In this document: positions 33,280 through 45,768 of the stretch, in pieces | How the letters are laid out: the number at the start of each line of letters is the position of its first letter | Numbering within the stretch: the stretch's first letter is position 1 | Source: Rutidosis leptorrhynchoides | Lineage: Eukaryota; Streptophyta; Magnoliopsida; Asterales; Asteraceae | Direction of reading: 5' to 3' | NCBI RefSeq assembly: GCF_046630445.1 | Contig: NC_092336.1 | Location: 503,393,001 to 503,457,000 of the forward strand | Length of the DNA: 64,000 bases | Made by a program: the position numbers and the translations under genes | Notes under the pieces: model-generated | Told to the model about the DNA's origin: nothing | The model's input: only the letters and a program-made list of their open reading frames with translations | Database searches by the model: none

Positions 33280-36200
33280 AAAATAACGATAACATTAAAA
33301 CAGGGCCTTTTCATCAATAGATGGAAAAGACGAACACTGATACAAGCGAATAAAAAAATCATTGCAAGGCTCGAAAGCAGTAAACGAACCCTAGCACTAA
33401 AAAGCATGTTAAATAGTAATTATGCATGCAAATAAAGTCAAGTTTATAATAGAAAAGCACATTCGCATTCTCATTTTCAGGTACATATAAGTGAAAGGAA
33501 AATGGGTAAACTTTTTGTAGTGAATGGGGTGTATATTCAAATCGAGTTAAATAGGTACAGAACTTGGGCAATTTTTGTCTGCACGCTTACTATTTGACTC
33601 GTCATGAATAGACTTTAACACAATGGACTCATTTTCACACATCTTGGTAAAAAAGATGAAAACAAACCTGAAAGATTGGACAAACAAAGTAGTGTGGAAT
33701 ATCTCGTCGTCCCTCTGAACCCAACCTCGACGTTGCAAGTCCACAAGAAACACGTATCGGTTCAAGAACCCTCCACGCCCCGGTTTCAAGATCAGGCCTA
33801 TTTGTGGTAACAAGATCACAGCAGCTCATTGCAAGAACAGCCAACTGTTGCGCCTGCACAAACGGCCAGTCTCCGGCCGTAGCATCCAATATATTCTTCA
33901 AATTATCGTTATCCAACACTAACTGCACTTCATTTGTTAACCCTAAACCAGGCTTACCCGTTAACAGCCTCAATAATATAACACCGAAAGAATAAGCATC
34001 TGAATTCGCAGTAAACTCTCCTGTAGAAAGATACGCAGGGTCCATATATTCGGATGCGTTATTGCTTGAAACCTCGTTTTCGGAGAGTTCATGATGGATG
34101 CCAAAGTCGGTTAATTTGGTAACTAAGTTTCGGTCTAGAAGGATGTTAGTTGGCTTTAGGTTACCATGAACGACCCCACACGAATGGAGAAAAATAAGCG
34201 CAGCACATAATTCAGCAGCAATGCGGATTCTGTTTTGCCATGATAACGAGGGAGTGTTGTCTTTGCATTCGAGCCGATCTTCAAGGCTACCCCCAGAAAG
34301 ATACTCGTAAATTATCATCCGATCATCCGGGCAGGCTCCTATTAGGGTTACGAGATTCGGGTGCCTCAGTTTGCTCAAAAGATTCACCTAAAAAGTAATA
34401 ATGAATAATGATAGATGCATCATTTTAGGGCTTGATCAGTACACGATAACGAATATTATCATCATATATGTTATTGAATAATAATAATTATTATAATTAT
34501 TATGATTATACCTCCTGCTGATATTCTGAGGGGACTTGAAAGTTATGAGAGTAAAACACCTTTACGACGACTTCGGTATGCCGAAGTAAACCTTTGTAAG
34601 TACTTTTAAAAGTCCCTTCTCCTATCTTAAGTGAAGGGTCAAAGTTACCGATGGCGTCTTTGACTTCTGTTGACTCAAACTCAGAGTAAAAGTTAGAGAC
34701 ACTTGAGGTTGAGGCTTCATCTGCATGTTTCTCTGTTAGTTCCCCGACTAGTTTAATTGCATCGTCACGTTCCTTGGACAAAATCTGGCGCTGATCATCA
34801 GCAGAGAACACTGCCTGTTCAAGCTCGTTTACAATATCAACAAAATCTGCATTTTGACCTTCGAGAATTGATTTCTGTTCGAGTGCCATGTGGAGTTCTT
34901 CCATGGTTTTTTCTAGCGTCTCTTCAACTTCTCGCCTTTTTCTCAGTTCTTCCGAATACAAGTTTTCGGATACACTAACCTGTAAGATTGACGGCATAAG
35001 ATTTTGATTCGTTATGTGTATACGGCTGTATATATATGTTCATATATACAAAGACAGACAAAAGAGCCTTGTATCGGCACCAGAACTTGAAGTTTACCCT
35101 GCGCTTAGCCTCAATGACATCCTTTTGTGCTTTTTGACACCTCATAGACTCCTCAAAAGCATCTCGTTTGGATTTGCCTGCATCTTCCATGGCTTGTACA
35201 AGCTGGTCATAAAGCTCATCATTTATACCTTTTTCCTGCTGCAGTTTCATATAAAGTAGCAAGTCCAAACACTTAATAACGTGCCATTATAAACATTAAC
35301 TTTTTCAATACATATAAAAACATACTACTGCTAAAAAGTTATAATTATAAATAGCAATACAAGATATCATTGTTTCTAAGATCTCTCAAACAAATGACTT
35401 CTGAGAGTGATTTATGTCAAAAAGAAGAAAAATAAATAAATAAATTTGGCCGTAGGTTCTTTTTGCCTTTCTTGGACCGATAGCGAAACAAGTATATATG
35501 TATTTTTTATAAAAAAAAAGTTGGGCCCTTACAAAATCTTGGGCCCTGTTCGATGGCCCATGTTGCACACCCTCAAAGACACCCCTGCTTAGGATAGCAA
35601 AACATAAAGAGTTCAACATAATGATTGCACTAAAGAGGCACAAGGATATTATCCACATACTATGACACCGAAAGGCGAAGCATTTTGAATGTCCTCGTTG
35701 AATCTAGATGTTGTACCATCGTCTTGAGTTAGGTTGTCGGGATGTAATATAACTTGCAGTCCTTCACTGACAGATGTTGAACTTGGAGAAGTCTGACCAG
35801 AATCAGTGTTTGTACTAACTGATGTTGATCTCAGAAAACTCTGTCTAGAATCAGTGTTTGTATTTAAAGGAATTAGACCATTCAGTTCATCGACTCCACT
35901 CAACCAACCTTTCCTGCATTTATATAGTATCCTAAGTCATAAATAGATTCGATATATATTCAGTAACACACACACAAGAGTATAAAGTGAGGCATACCTA
36001 GTAAAAATAACTTCTCCTTTGCGTATAAATTGAATCTGACATGAAGCAGCTGCATGTAAACACACATATACGGCTTTTTTGGATCTCAACTCCGCCATTC
36101 TATTATATTTTCAAGTTTGGTAAGCACAAAAATGTAACAATTAAGTTATAACCAACCAATTGAAATATAAATATTTGTGACGTACCTTGAATCTCGCATG

Positions 36201-36359
36201 TTTGCGGCTGATCCCATTACAAGCCTTCTGACATTGTGTTGAAGTACAAACTCAACAATACCTTTCTCAATAGATTCCATTTCAATATACTGCACCTCCG
36301 CACACACCTATTTATCCATGATCCCACATATGAGAGTAAAAAAGCGAGTCTCGTGCTGT

Positions 36360-36395
<36 letters not shown>

Positions 36396-37707
36396 CAGGT
36401 TTGGATAACATTCACATAAAAACCATAGAAGTATAAAACAGTAGTACCCCTGTATCTTGACATATTTGTTTATATTTGTTGAGAAGCTGATGCATATCTT
36501 CCCTATCCATTTCTTGGTATGCTGTGACTTGCCATGCTACAAGACATACAAATATTATATTATATTATTATATAAAAAAAGGGCACACACAAATTATATA
36601 AAACATATTTAATGTAGAATCCTAATCCTATATTCTAACAACACAATGAGGATAGTCTAAAGCTCTATTTCTAAAAAAGAAGAACTCACATTGTGACAAC
36701 ATGATCTGAGCAACTTATCTAGTTATATATTTTTACAACTATTTGCAACAAACTTTTCTAATCTAGAATCAGGGGCGGAAACAGAGTGGGGCGGGTGAGG
36801 CGCCCGTCCCAAGTGGATTTGAATTTTTCAGGCATAAAATTTTGGATTTTCATATTTTGCCACCAAAGCCTCCATATTTTGCCCCCAAAGTCTGCATATT
36901 TTGCCCCCAAAGCCTTCATATTTTACCCAAAAGCCTCCATATTTGTCCAAAAACCTACATATATTGCTAAAAAAAAAGTTGCAGTGAATGTGAACGCTTT
37001 TTAAAAAAAAATTCGCCCCGGGTGAAAAAAACTTATGGTTCTGCCACCGTCTAGAATATCACCAAGTTGTGAAGCATCAAACATTAATTAATGTCACCTA
37101 GAAAATTTAACTGACACTGGAAGTATTATATCTTTACAATCTAACATGAAAATATTTTGTATCTTGCTCGCATTTCTGGGTTAAGCTTAACTGCAGGGTC
37201 CTGAATGCAATTTATGGATAGCTGAAGGTTCTGTTCTGCTGTTACTTACTAATAGGAACTCCCGGTGTGAAGTGAAATTACACTAGTATTTATAAATAGA
37301 TATTTTCTATTTTTATTTTTTAGTTATTTCATAATATTCGTTCTCCCCTGTAACCCTAGTTAGGGTTTTATGTTCTGTTTTATTTTAGAGATGATCGAAC
37401 AAGGTACTAAAATAAAATAAAATAAAAAATCATTGACAAATAAGCAGAGATTACCAGAAGGTATTGATTGTGCAGGTTGGTGGACATGAAGTATACATAT
37501 CTGTCTACCTCCTGAATTCTGTAGGGCCCACAGCAGAGTTGACCGACAGTCTTTCAAGTCCGTCCCAACGGCCACGTACACTTTGTCCTCAATACGACGA
37601 CGACGACCTGTTTGATGAACAATTTCATCCCTAATTTCGATGATATCTTCTGAGGAGGTGTCAATAAGTGGATACAGTATCTGATCGATCCTTTGTTCAT
37701 TCTCCAT
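32441..37707 (-). CDS. U-box/USP receptor-like cytoplasmic kinase, gene B, nine exons, 776 aa
   Basis: Exons 37707-37455, 36536-36448, 36307-36186, 36099-35998, 35913-35661, 35238-35098, 34979-34512, 34387-33668 and 32623-32441 total 2331 nt with consistent phases and GT..AG borders. Domains: USP (about residues 46-185, KVYVAVGTDLKDCRSTLLW), Ser/Thr-rich linker (190-273), coiled coil (274-410), kinase (432-700) and U-box (706-776, CPIFQEAMQDPVVAADGFTYE). The order matches plant PUB33-type E3 ligases, cytosolic or plasma-membrane-associated regulators. The beta-3 Lys (460) and DFG are present. The HRD Asp is Asn (residue 552, 34162-34160) and the glycine loop is GEGTFK, so phosphotransfer is doubtful while the U-box looks complete. 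I chose the ATG at 37707 because upstream in-frame codons lack an ATG. It is the only apparently intact member here. Confidence 0.92.
32654..32698. repeat. (TA)n microsatellite, left of foldback element in gene B
   Basis: TA run abutting the left end of 32699-33225; the matching run is 33226-33265, followed by a short (CA)n. Confidence 0.95.
32699..33225. mobile_element. Foldback MITE in a (TA)n tract, last intron of gene B
   Basis: The left end GGGTGAGGATGCATGGAGAA and the right end in reverse (GTGAAAGGATCCCTAGAGAA) form a TIR of about 60 bp. The inside is a series of hairpins of the GCAGATTGAGTCAATCTGC type separated by poly-T tracts of 10-26 nt. Non-coding. Like 3046-3747 in gene A it sits in a TA microsatellite, but the two sequences are unrelated beyond that. 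Confidence 0.75.
33226..33279. repeat. (TA)n(CA)n microsatellite
   Basis: TA run followed by CA repeats immediately right of the foldback element in gene B. Confidence 0.9.
36362..36391. repeat. (CA)n microsatellite, gene B intron 2
   Basis: CA dinucleotide run in the intron between exons 2 and 3. Gene A (6104-6119) and fragment E (about 63503-63537) carry the same microsatellite at the equivalent place with different lengths. Confidence 0.95.
36770..37049. mobile_element. hAT-like MITE, gene B intron 1
   Basis: The ends CAGGGGCGGAAAC and (reverse) CGGTGGCAGAACC form an imperfect hAT-type TIR. The 8-bp TSD is TCTAGAAT (36762-36769, 37050-37057). Gene A intron 1 reads uninterrupted here (tctagaaaatcacc at 6534), which confirms the insertion. 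The interior has repeated 'gcccccaaagcctccatatttt' units. Confidence 0.85.
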
Positions 37708-38230
37708 TGATACAACACAATCGACCAAATCAATCAATCAATCTGCAACTCACTATTTTGTTTTGTGCTCCAAAATGTTAGACTACTAGGGTTATTATGT
37801 TAGTAAAACCCTAAACCCATTTTTTCATATCTATGGAAACAAACTACAAACTGAAGGCTTGATATTACGCTATGAAAAAGTTTGAACAGACTACCAAACT
37901 AATTGGATGTGTTTTAGTTTTATATTGATTTATATTGACTATTGACTATAAGCAGACTTTTATATTGACTATAAGCAGATGTGTTTTGTACGGAGAAATT
38001 GTAGTGGTAGTTCATAATTTTTTTTTTGTTTTTTGTTTTTTTTTTTAATTTCGAAGAAATTGTATTATAGATGTACCCAAAAATGTTTTTGGGACCATTG
38101 ATTTGTTCGAGTTAGACAACTTCAAAGGTTGACCTAACTCACAAGTACGTCTTTAGAGACATGTTACACGTTAATTAGAGAAATAAATCTCAATGTAAAT
38201 ATGCAATGGCAATAATAATAATAATAATAA
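37708..38230. promoter_or_regulatory. 5' flank of gene B
   Basis: Non-coding. Within it, 38040-38200 matches 31010-31160, so both were part of the ancestral gene's upstream region. No TATA box or transcription start can be assigned with confidence. The Copia element begins at 38231. Confidence 0.45.
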
Positions 38231-38497
38231 TGTTATAATATATAAATATAAATATATATATAAATGGATAGTCAATTATTGATACACAAAAGTAATATTA
38301 TTGTATTACCTAAACTTGTGATATTTTTACTATAAATAGCCATGAATGCAAGCATTAAACTTGTATTATTTTCTCACACTTACAAAGTGTTTCTTTCTTT
38401 CTCTCCATTATCATCTTTGTTCTTACACTTCATTATTAGCATTCTTAATCAAGAATCAAACCACTAAAGGTAGTTATAAGCCTACTGAATTATAACA
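38231..38497 (+). repeat. 5' LTR of the Copia element
   Basis: 267 bp, starts TGTTATAATATA, ends TATAACA. A TATA-like 'actataaatagcc' at 38331 would be the core promoter. It differs from the right LTR by a few substitutions and TA length. Confidence 0.9.
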
Positions 38498-38559
38498 CGT
38501 TATCAGCACGATAATCTTAATACTAATTATGGTTGGCTCTGTCACCTAAATGATATATG

Positions 38560-38830
38560 GTCGGTTATACCACCTGAATAATATATGGTCGACACTGTCG
38601 CCTAATTATCATTTATGTTACTAACATTTATATTTCTATTATCTAACATTTATATGGTAGACACTGTCGCCTAATTATCATTTATGTTACTAACATTTAT
38701 ATTTCTATTATCTAACATTTATATGGTCGACACTGTCACCTAATTATCATTTATGTTATATAACATTTATTTATGATTGCTTACATATGGTCGACACTGT
38801 CGCCTACTTATCATTTATGTTATATTAAAT
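38560..38830 (+). repeat. Tandem repeats in the Copia leader
   Basis: About four copies of a unit of roughly 70 bp, each containing GGTCGACACTGTCGCCTA followed by 'attatcatttatgtta'. They lie between the LTR and gag, where packaging and translation signals are expected. Function unknown. Confidence 0.8.
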
Positions 38831-38912
38831 TTATGTTTAATGTTTATATACTTATGAATATAAATTGACTCTAATTTATCATGTTGTTTGTTTTAATTTT
38901 TGATAATAGAAA

Positions 38913-39932
38913 ATGTCGAATCTGGAAAAGCTTAAATTTACTCCTTTAGAATCAACGGGAAACAACTACATGCCATGGGTTATAAAAGTAAAAATGCATC
39001 TTAAATCAACGAGCATTCTTGAAACCATAAATGAAAACAACACTTGTTCTGAAAAAGAACAAGCAACGGCATGTTGCTTTATTCATCAACATATTGATGA
39101 ATGCTTACAAAATAATTATGTGACTGTAGAAGATCCCCATGTTTTATGGGAAGGTCTCAAAAGCAGATTCAATAATCAAAGAGAAATTTTACTTCCAGCT
39201 GCTATGGATCAATGGAGAACATTAAGGTTCCAAGACTTTAAGAAAGTAAATGAATACAGCTCAGCTCTGTATAATACAGTCTCACAACTTAAATTCTGTG
39301 GACATGAAATAAGTGATGCAGACATGTTGGAGAAAACTTTCTCCACAATGAATGCTGCCAACATCACAGTGCAAAGAAATTTGAGAATGCTAAAGTTCAA
39401 CACATATCCTGAACTTAATTCATATCTCTTGGTTGCAGAGCAAAATGATGAGCTATTAATGAAAAATCAGCAATCCCGTCCTACTGGTACACTTGCAATC
39501 CCTGAAGCAAATACTGCAAATAATTATAAACAGGGACAGGGACGCGGGCAAGGTCGTGGTTATAATAACCATCGCCATCATCATGCCAAAAGCCATAACT
39601 ATGGTAGAAACCATCCTTATGGTAATGGGAATGGGCGTGGACGTGGCCGTGGTGGTCAAAGAAATAATAATCCACGAAAATATAAATATCAACCACAAAA
39701 CAAGCCCACTAAACAAGATGTTGAAGCAAATTCTTCTAAAAATTCTGAAGAATCTTGTTACAGATGTGGTAGAATGGGCCACTGGGCTAATACTTGCCGA
39801 ACATCTAAACATCTTGTTAAGATGTATCAGGATTCGCTGAAAGGTAAAGAAAAGGAAGTAAATTTTGTGGATAATATTGATCCAACAGTCACTGAGCAAC
39901 CATCTGATTTATATGAAGATTTCTTGAGTTAA
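38913..39932 (+). CDS. Copia Gag, 339 aa
   Basis: Open from MSNLEKLKFTPLESTGNNYM to a stop at 39932. The N-terminal two thirds is the UBN2-type Gag domain of plant Copia elements. A Gly/Arg/His/Asn-rich stretch and a CCHC knuckle CYRCGRMGHWANTC (about residue 284) follow. It forms the particle and binds RNA. Gag ends with its own stop, and Pol starts in a separate ORF after a spacer of about 200 nt (once the Gypsy insertion is removed), unlike the usual single Copia ORF. Confidence 0.9.
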   Translation: MSNLEKLKFTPLESTGNNYMPWVIKVKMHLKSTSILETINENNTCSEKEQATACCFIHQHIDECLQNNYVTVEDPHVLWEGLKSRFNNQREILLPAAMDQWRTLRFQDFKKVNEYSSALYNTVSQLKFCGHEISDADMLEKTFSTMNAANITVQRNLRMLKFNTYPELNSYLLVAEQNDELLMKNQQSRPTGTLAIPEANTANNYKQGQGRGQGRGYNNHRHHHAKSHNYGRNHPYGNGNGRGRGRGGQRNNNPRKYKYQPQNKPTKQDVEANSSKNSEESCYRCGRMGHWANTCRTSKHLVKMYQDSLKGKEKEVNFVDNIDPTVTEQPSDLYEDFLS

Positions 39933-40122
39933 ATTAATATGTTTCTTTTATAAATAAAACGATTTAACCTTTGTCATCATGTTTTCTCAAATGTTTCAGT
40001 TCTATATGTTTTATCAAATGTTCCAGTTCTATGTTTGATGTTTCAATTCTATGTATGTCAAATGTTTCAGTTTTATCTATTTGTTTGTAATAAATATTTT
40101 GTGTAACATTTATATACTTACT
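39933..40122 (+). other. Copia gag-pol spacer with repeated TTTCAG/TTCTATG units
   Basis: Four imperfect copies of 'aaatgtttcagttctatg' lie between 39983 and 40078. They resemble splice acceptors followed by short AT-rich gaps. The Gypsy element inserted at 40123-40127 (GTTTG). Confidence 0.6.
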
Positions 40123-40127
40123 GTTTG

Positions 40128-43419
<3,292 letters not shown>

Positions 43420-43422
43420 GAT

Positions 43423-43434
43423 TGGTATCAGAGC
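43423..43434 (+). other. Primer binding site, initiator tRNA-Met type
   Basis: TGGTATCAGAGC, complementary to the 3' end of plant initiator tRNA-Met, three bases after the LTR. Confidence 0.9.
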
Positions 43435-43653
43435 ATAACCAGGCTGTTATAGAGAACCATGATTGCATTTTATGTGTGCCTTACTTGTTAGCTAGGGTAC
43501 CTTAGCGATTTAGGAAACTATAACCTTTCCTGCCTTAGACTTTAAAACACTTAGGATTACCTTAGAATGTTAAAGCAAAGAGTTCAACCCTACCTCTCAT
43601 TCTTTACAATCCTAGCTTAAAAATCTAATCAAAATCTCTATCTTAATGTTAGG

Positions 43654-44560
43654 ATGTCAAGCTATCATCAAATAAACAAAATGACTCTTTTCAAACCAGC
43701 TGAGAAAGATACTGAAGGATCTTCTACTGAAAAATCAGTTCGAAGCCCACTTTATAGTCCTCCTTCACCACCAATGAACTATAGCCCGAACACTCGTTAC
43801 AACTCGCGTGGGTCTCCCGAATATTATCCAACCCCGAGAAATGAAAGCAAAGGAAAACATCATGCCAAATACTGCTGACTCTTATCAACCGATGAATACT
43901 CCCAAACGGAATGCTCTTCAAGACCTCCCTAACTACGATAGTGACTTCTCAGGTTATGAGCCTGAAGAAGAGCCTATTAAAGAATCATCTGAAAACTCAT
44001 CTCGAAAGAGAAAACAACCCGAACCCGCCGCCACTAGAGAAGCCGATCCATTATTTTGTAATAACATGGAACACGTAAGGGTGAAGTCTGATATCCTCAA
44101 CCTTCAGCGAAGTTGTGATAAGAATAAAGAGTATAGTAGGCGCCAAGTTGCTCGGATAGAAATGCGTCTAAACAACCTAGAAAAAGAAAACACAATCTTG
44201 AAAGAAATCATCAAAGAGTCCTTCGACTCTCAAACTGAAAAACTAGAAAAACTTGTGAAAAATAACATGGACAAAGTAATGGAGACAGTAATGAAAGTGA
44301 AGACTGAGGAAGAACGGAATACCCGTTGGGGAAAGCAATCTCTTGCCTACCTTCAAGAACTAGTTGAGTCTAAGATGAAAATAGAGAAAAACCGAATCAA
44401 TCATCAACTGGCTATCAAGGATTTCAACAACAACTTTGTCAACAGCCGCATCACTAACCTCTACGATAATTTTGAATACCTCCACGAGAAACAAAAGGAG
44501 AAAAATGAAAAGATAGAGAAATTTATGAAGGAAGCTGAGAACGAGAAAAAGAAGAACTAA
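43654..44560 (+). CDS. Accessory coiled-coil ORF upstream of gag, frame-shifted
   Basis: The first frame (43654-43878) gives a Pro/Ser/Tyr-rich N-terminus (MSSYHQINKMTLFKPAEKDT...). The second frame (to 44560) carries on with a 250-codon open stretch. It has a short acidic segment (YDSDFSGYEPEEEP), a basic patch (SRKRKQ) that could be a nuclear signal, and about 160 residues of charged heptad-like coiled coil ending in a Lys-rich tail. The frames overlap near 43860, so one indel probably broke a single ORF of about 300 codons. I do not recognise it as a Gag domain. It ends about 245 nt before gag. Role unknown. Confidence 0.6.
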
Positions 44561-44805
44561 AACCTACCTTTTGTTTTCCTATTTTCCATTTACCCATCTA
44601 TGTAAAGGCTTATGCCTAAACTTTTTCTATTCCAAACTCGTGTAATAAAGGCTTATATAATGCCTCGTTTCCAATAATGTTAAGTGTTTATTTAAGCATA
44701 TTGTCTTATTCACCTATGTGTGTTGTGCAAACGTTATAAATCATGATTGTAAACTTATAACATCTTGATTCTTCAACTAATAATGTATTTATGTATTGAA
44801 GATCA

Positions 44806-45768
44806 ATGGCTCACTCAACTCGTGGTAACAACAACAACAACAAAAACAACAACAATCTTATACCAAATGTCACTCTTTCTACTGAGCAATTTCAACTACT
44901 GCTAGCGGCCGCCCAAGGCAATAACAATAACAACAACAATCATAATGTTCCTTCTAAAACTTGCTCCTATAAAGATTTTAAGAACTGTAACCCATCCACT
45001 TTTAGTGGAAAAGAAGAAGCCGTAGAACTGGTCCGATGGTTTGAAAAGCTAGAATCAATCTTCCATATCTGTAACTACGGAGATAATGATCGAGTGAAGT
45101 TTTCCACAAGTTCACTCACTGGCAATGCTATGACATGGTGGACTGCTCGTGCCAAATCTGCGGGAATAGATAATGCTAATGCTACCCTATGGGATGAACT
45201 CAAAGGCATGATGATCACTAAGTTTTGCCCAAGAAGTCAAGTCCAAAAGCTCGAGGCTGAGTACTGGGAACTCAGAGTTAAAGGAACCGATATCGAAAGC
45301 TATACCAATCGTTTTTTGGAGCTTTCTACCTTATGTCCCGAAATGTTCCCAACTGAAGCCCGCAGGATAGAGCGGTATATCGAGGGTCTACCCGAGGATG
45401 TTCAAGAGAATGTGATTTCTGCCGAGAAGGTTACTGTGGATGCTGTGATCCACATGGCACAGAGTTTAATGATGGCTAAACGTAGGAGAGTTTCGGTTAA
45501 TAAACAAGTCGAAGTTAAAAACGGTGACAATAAGAGGAAATTTGAACCATCTCAGGGTTCAGCTCAAAATGTTAACAAGAAACTGGGAAATGGTACGAGA
45601 CCCGGTTATCAGGGTACTAGTCCGTTTTGTTCTAAATGTGAAAGGCATCATCCGGGAAAGTGCACTGCTGTGTGTACAATATGTAAGAAGATAGGCCATG
45701 CTGCAAAGACTTGTAGAACCCTACCTCAGAATAGAGCCATTGTTCCGGCTAGAGCTCCTCCAACATGA
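44806..45768 (+). CDS. Tekay-like Gag, ends at a premature stop in the second zinc knuckle
   Basis: MAHSTRGNNNNN.. with two Asn-rich runs, then a retrotransposon Gag domain (FSGKEEAVELVRWFEKLESIF to about residue 230) and a cysteine-rich tail (CSKCERHHPGKCTAVCTICK). TGA at 45766-45768 falls where the family has the first Cys of a CCHC knuckle; the sequence reads on as [13 protein letters not shown]. So gag and pol were one frame. Confidence 0.9.
   Translation: MAHSTRGNNNNNKNNNNLIPNVTLSTEQFQLLLAAAQGNNNNNNNHNVPSKTCSYKDFKNCNPSTFSGKEEAVELVRWFEKLESIFHICNYGDNDRVKFSTSSLTGNAMTWWTARAKSAGIDNANATLWDELKGMMITKFCPRSQVQKLEAEYWELRVKGTDIESYTNRFLELSTLCPEMFPTEARRIERYIEGLPEDVQENVISAEKVTVDAVIHMAQSLMMAKRRRVSVNKQVEVKNGDNKRKFEPSQGSAQNVNKKLGNGTRPGYQGTSPFCSKCERHHPGKCTAVCTICKKIGHAAKTCRTLPQNRAIVPARAPPT

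Noticed and set aside
36362-36391. CA-rich tract considered as a CRISPR-like or regulatory array
   Set aside because: It is a simple microsatellite at an intron position shared by all three gene copies.
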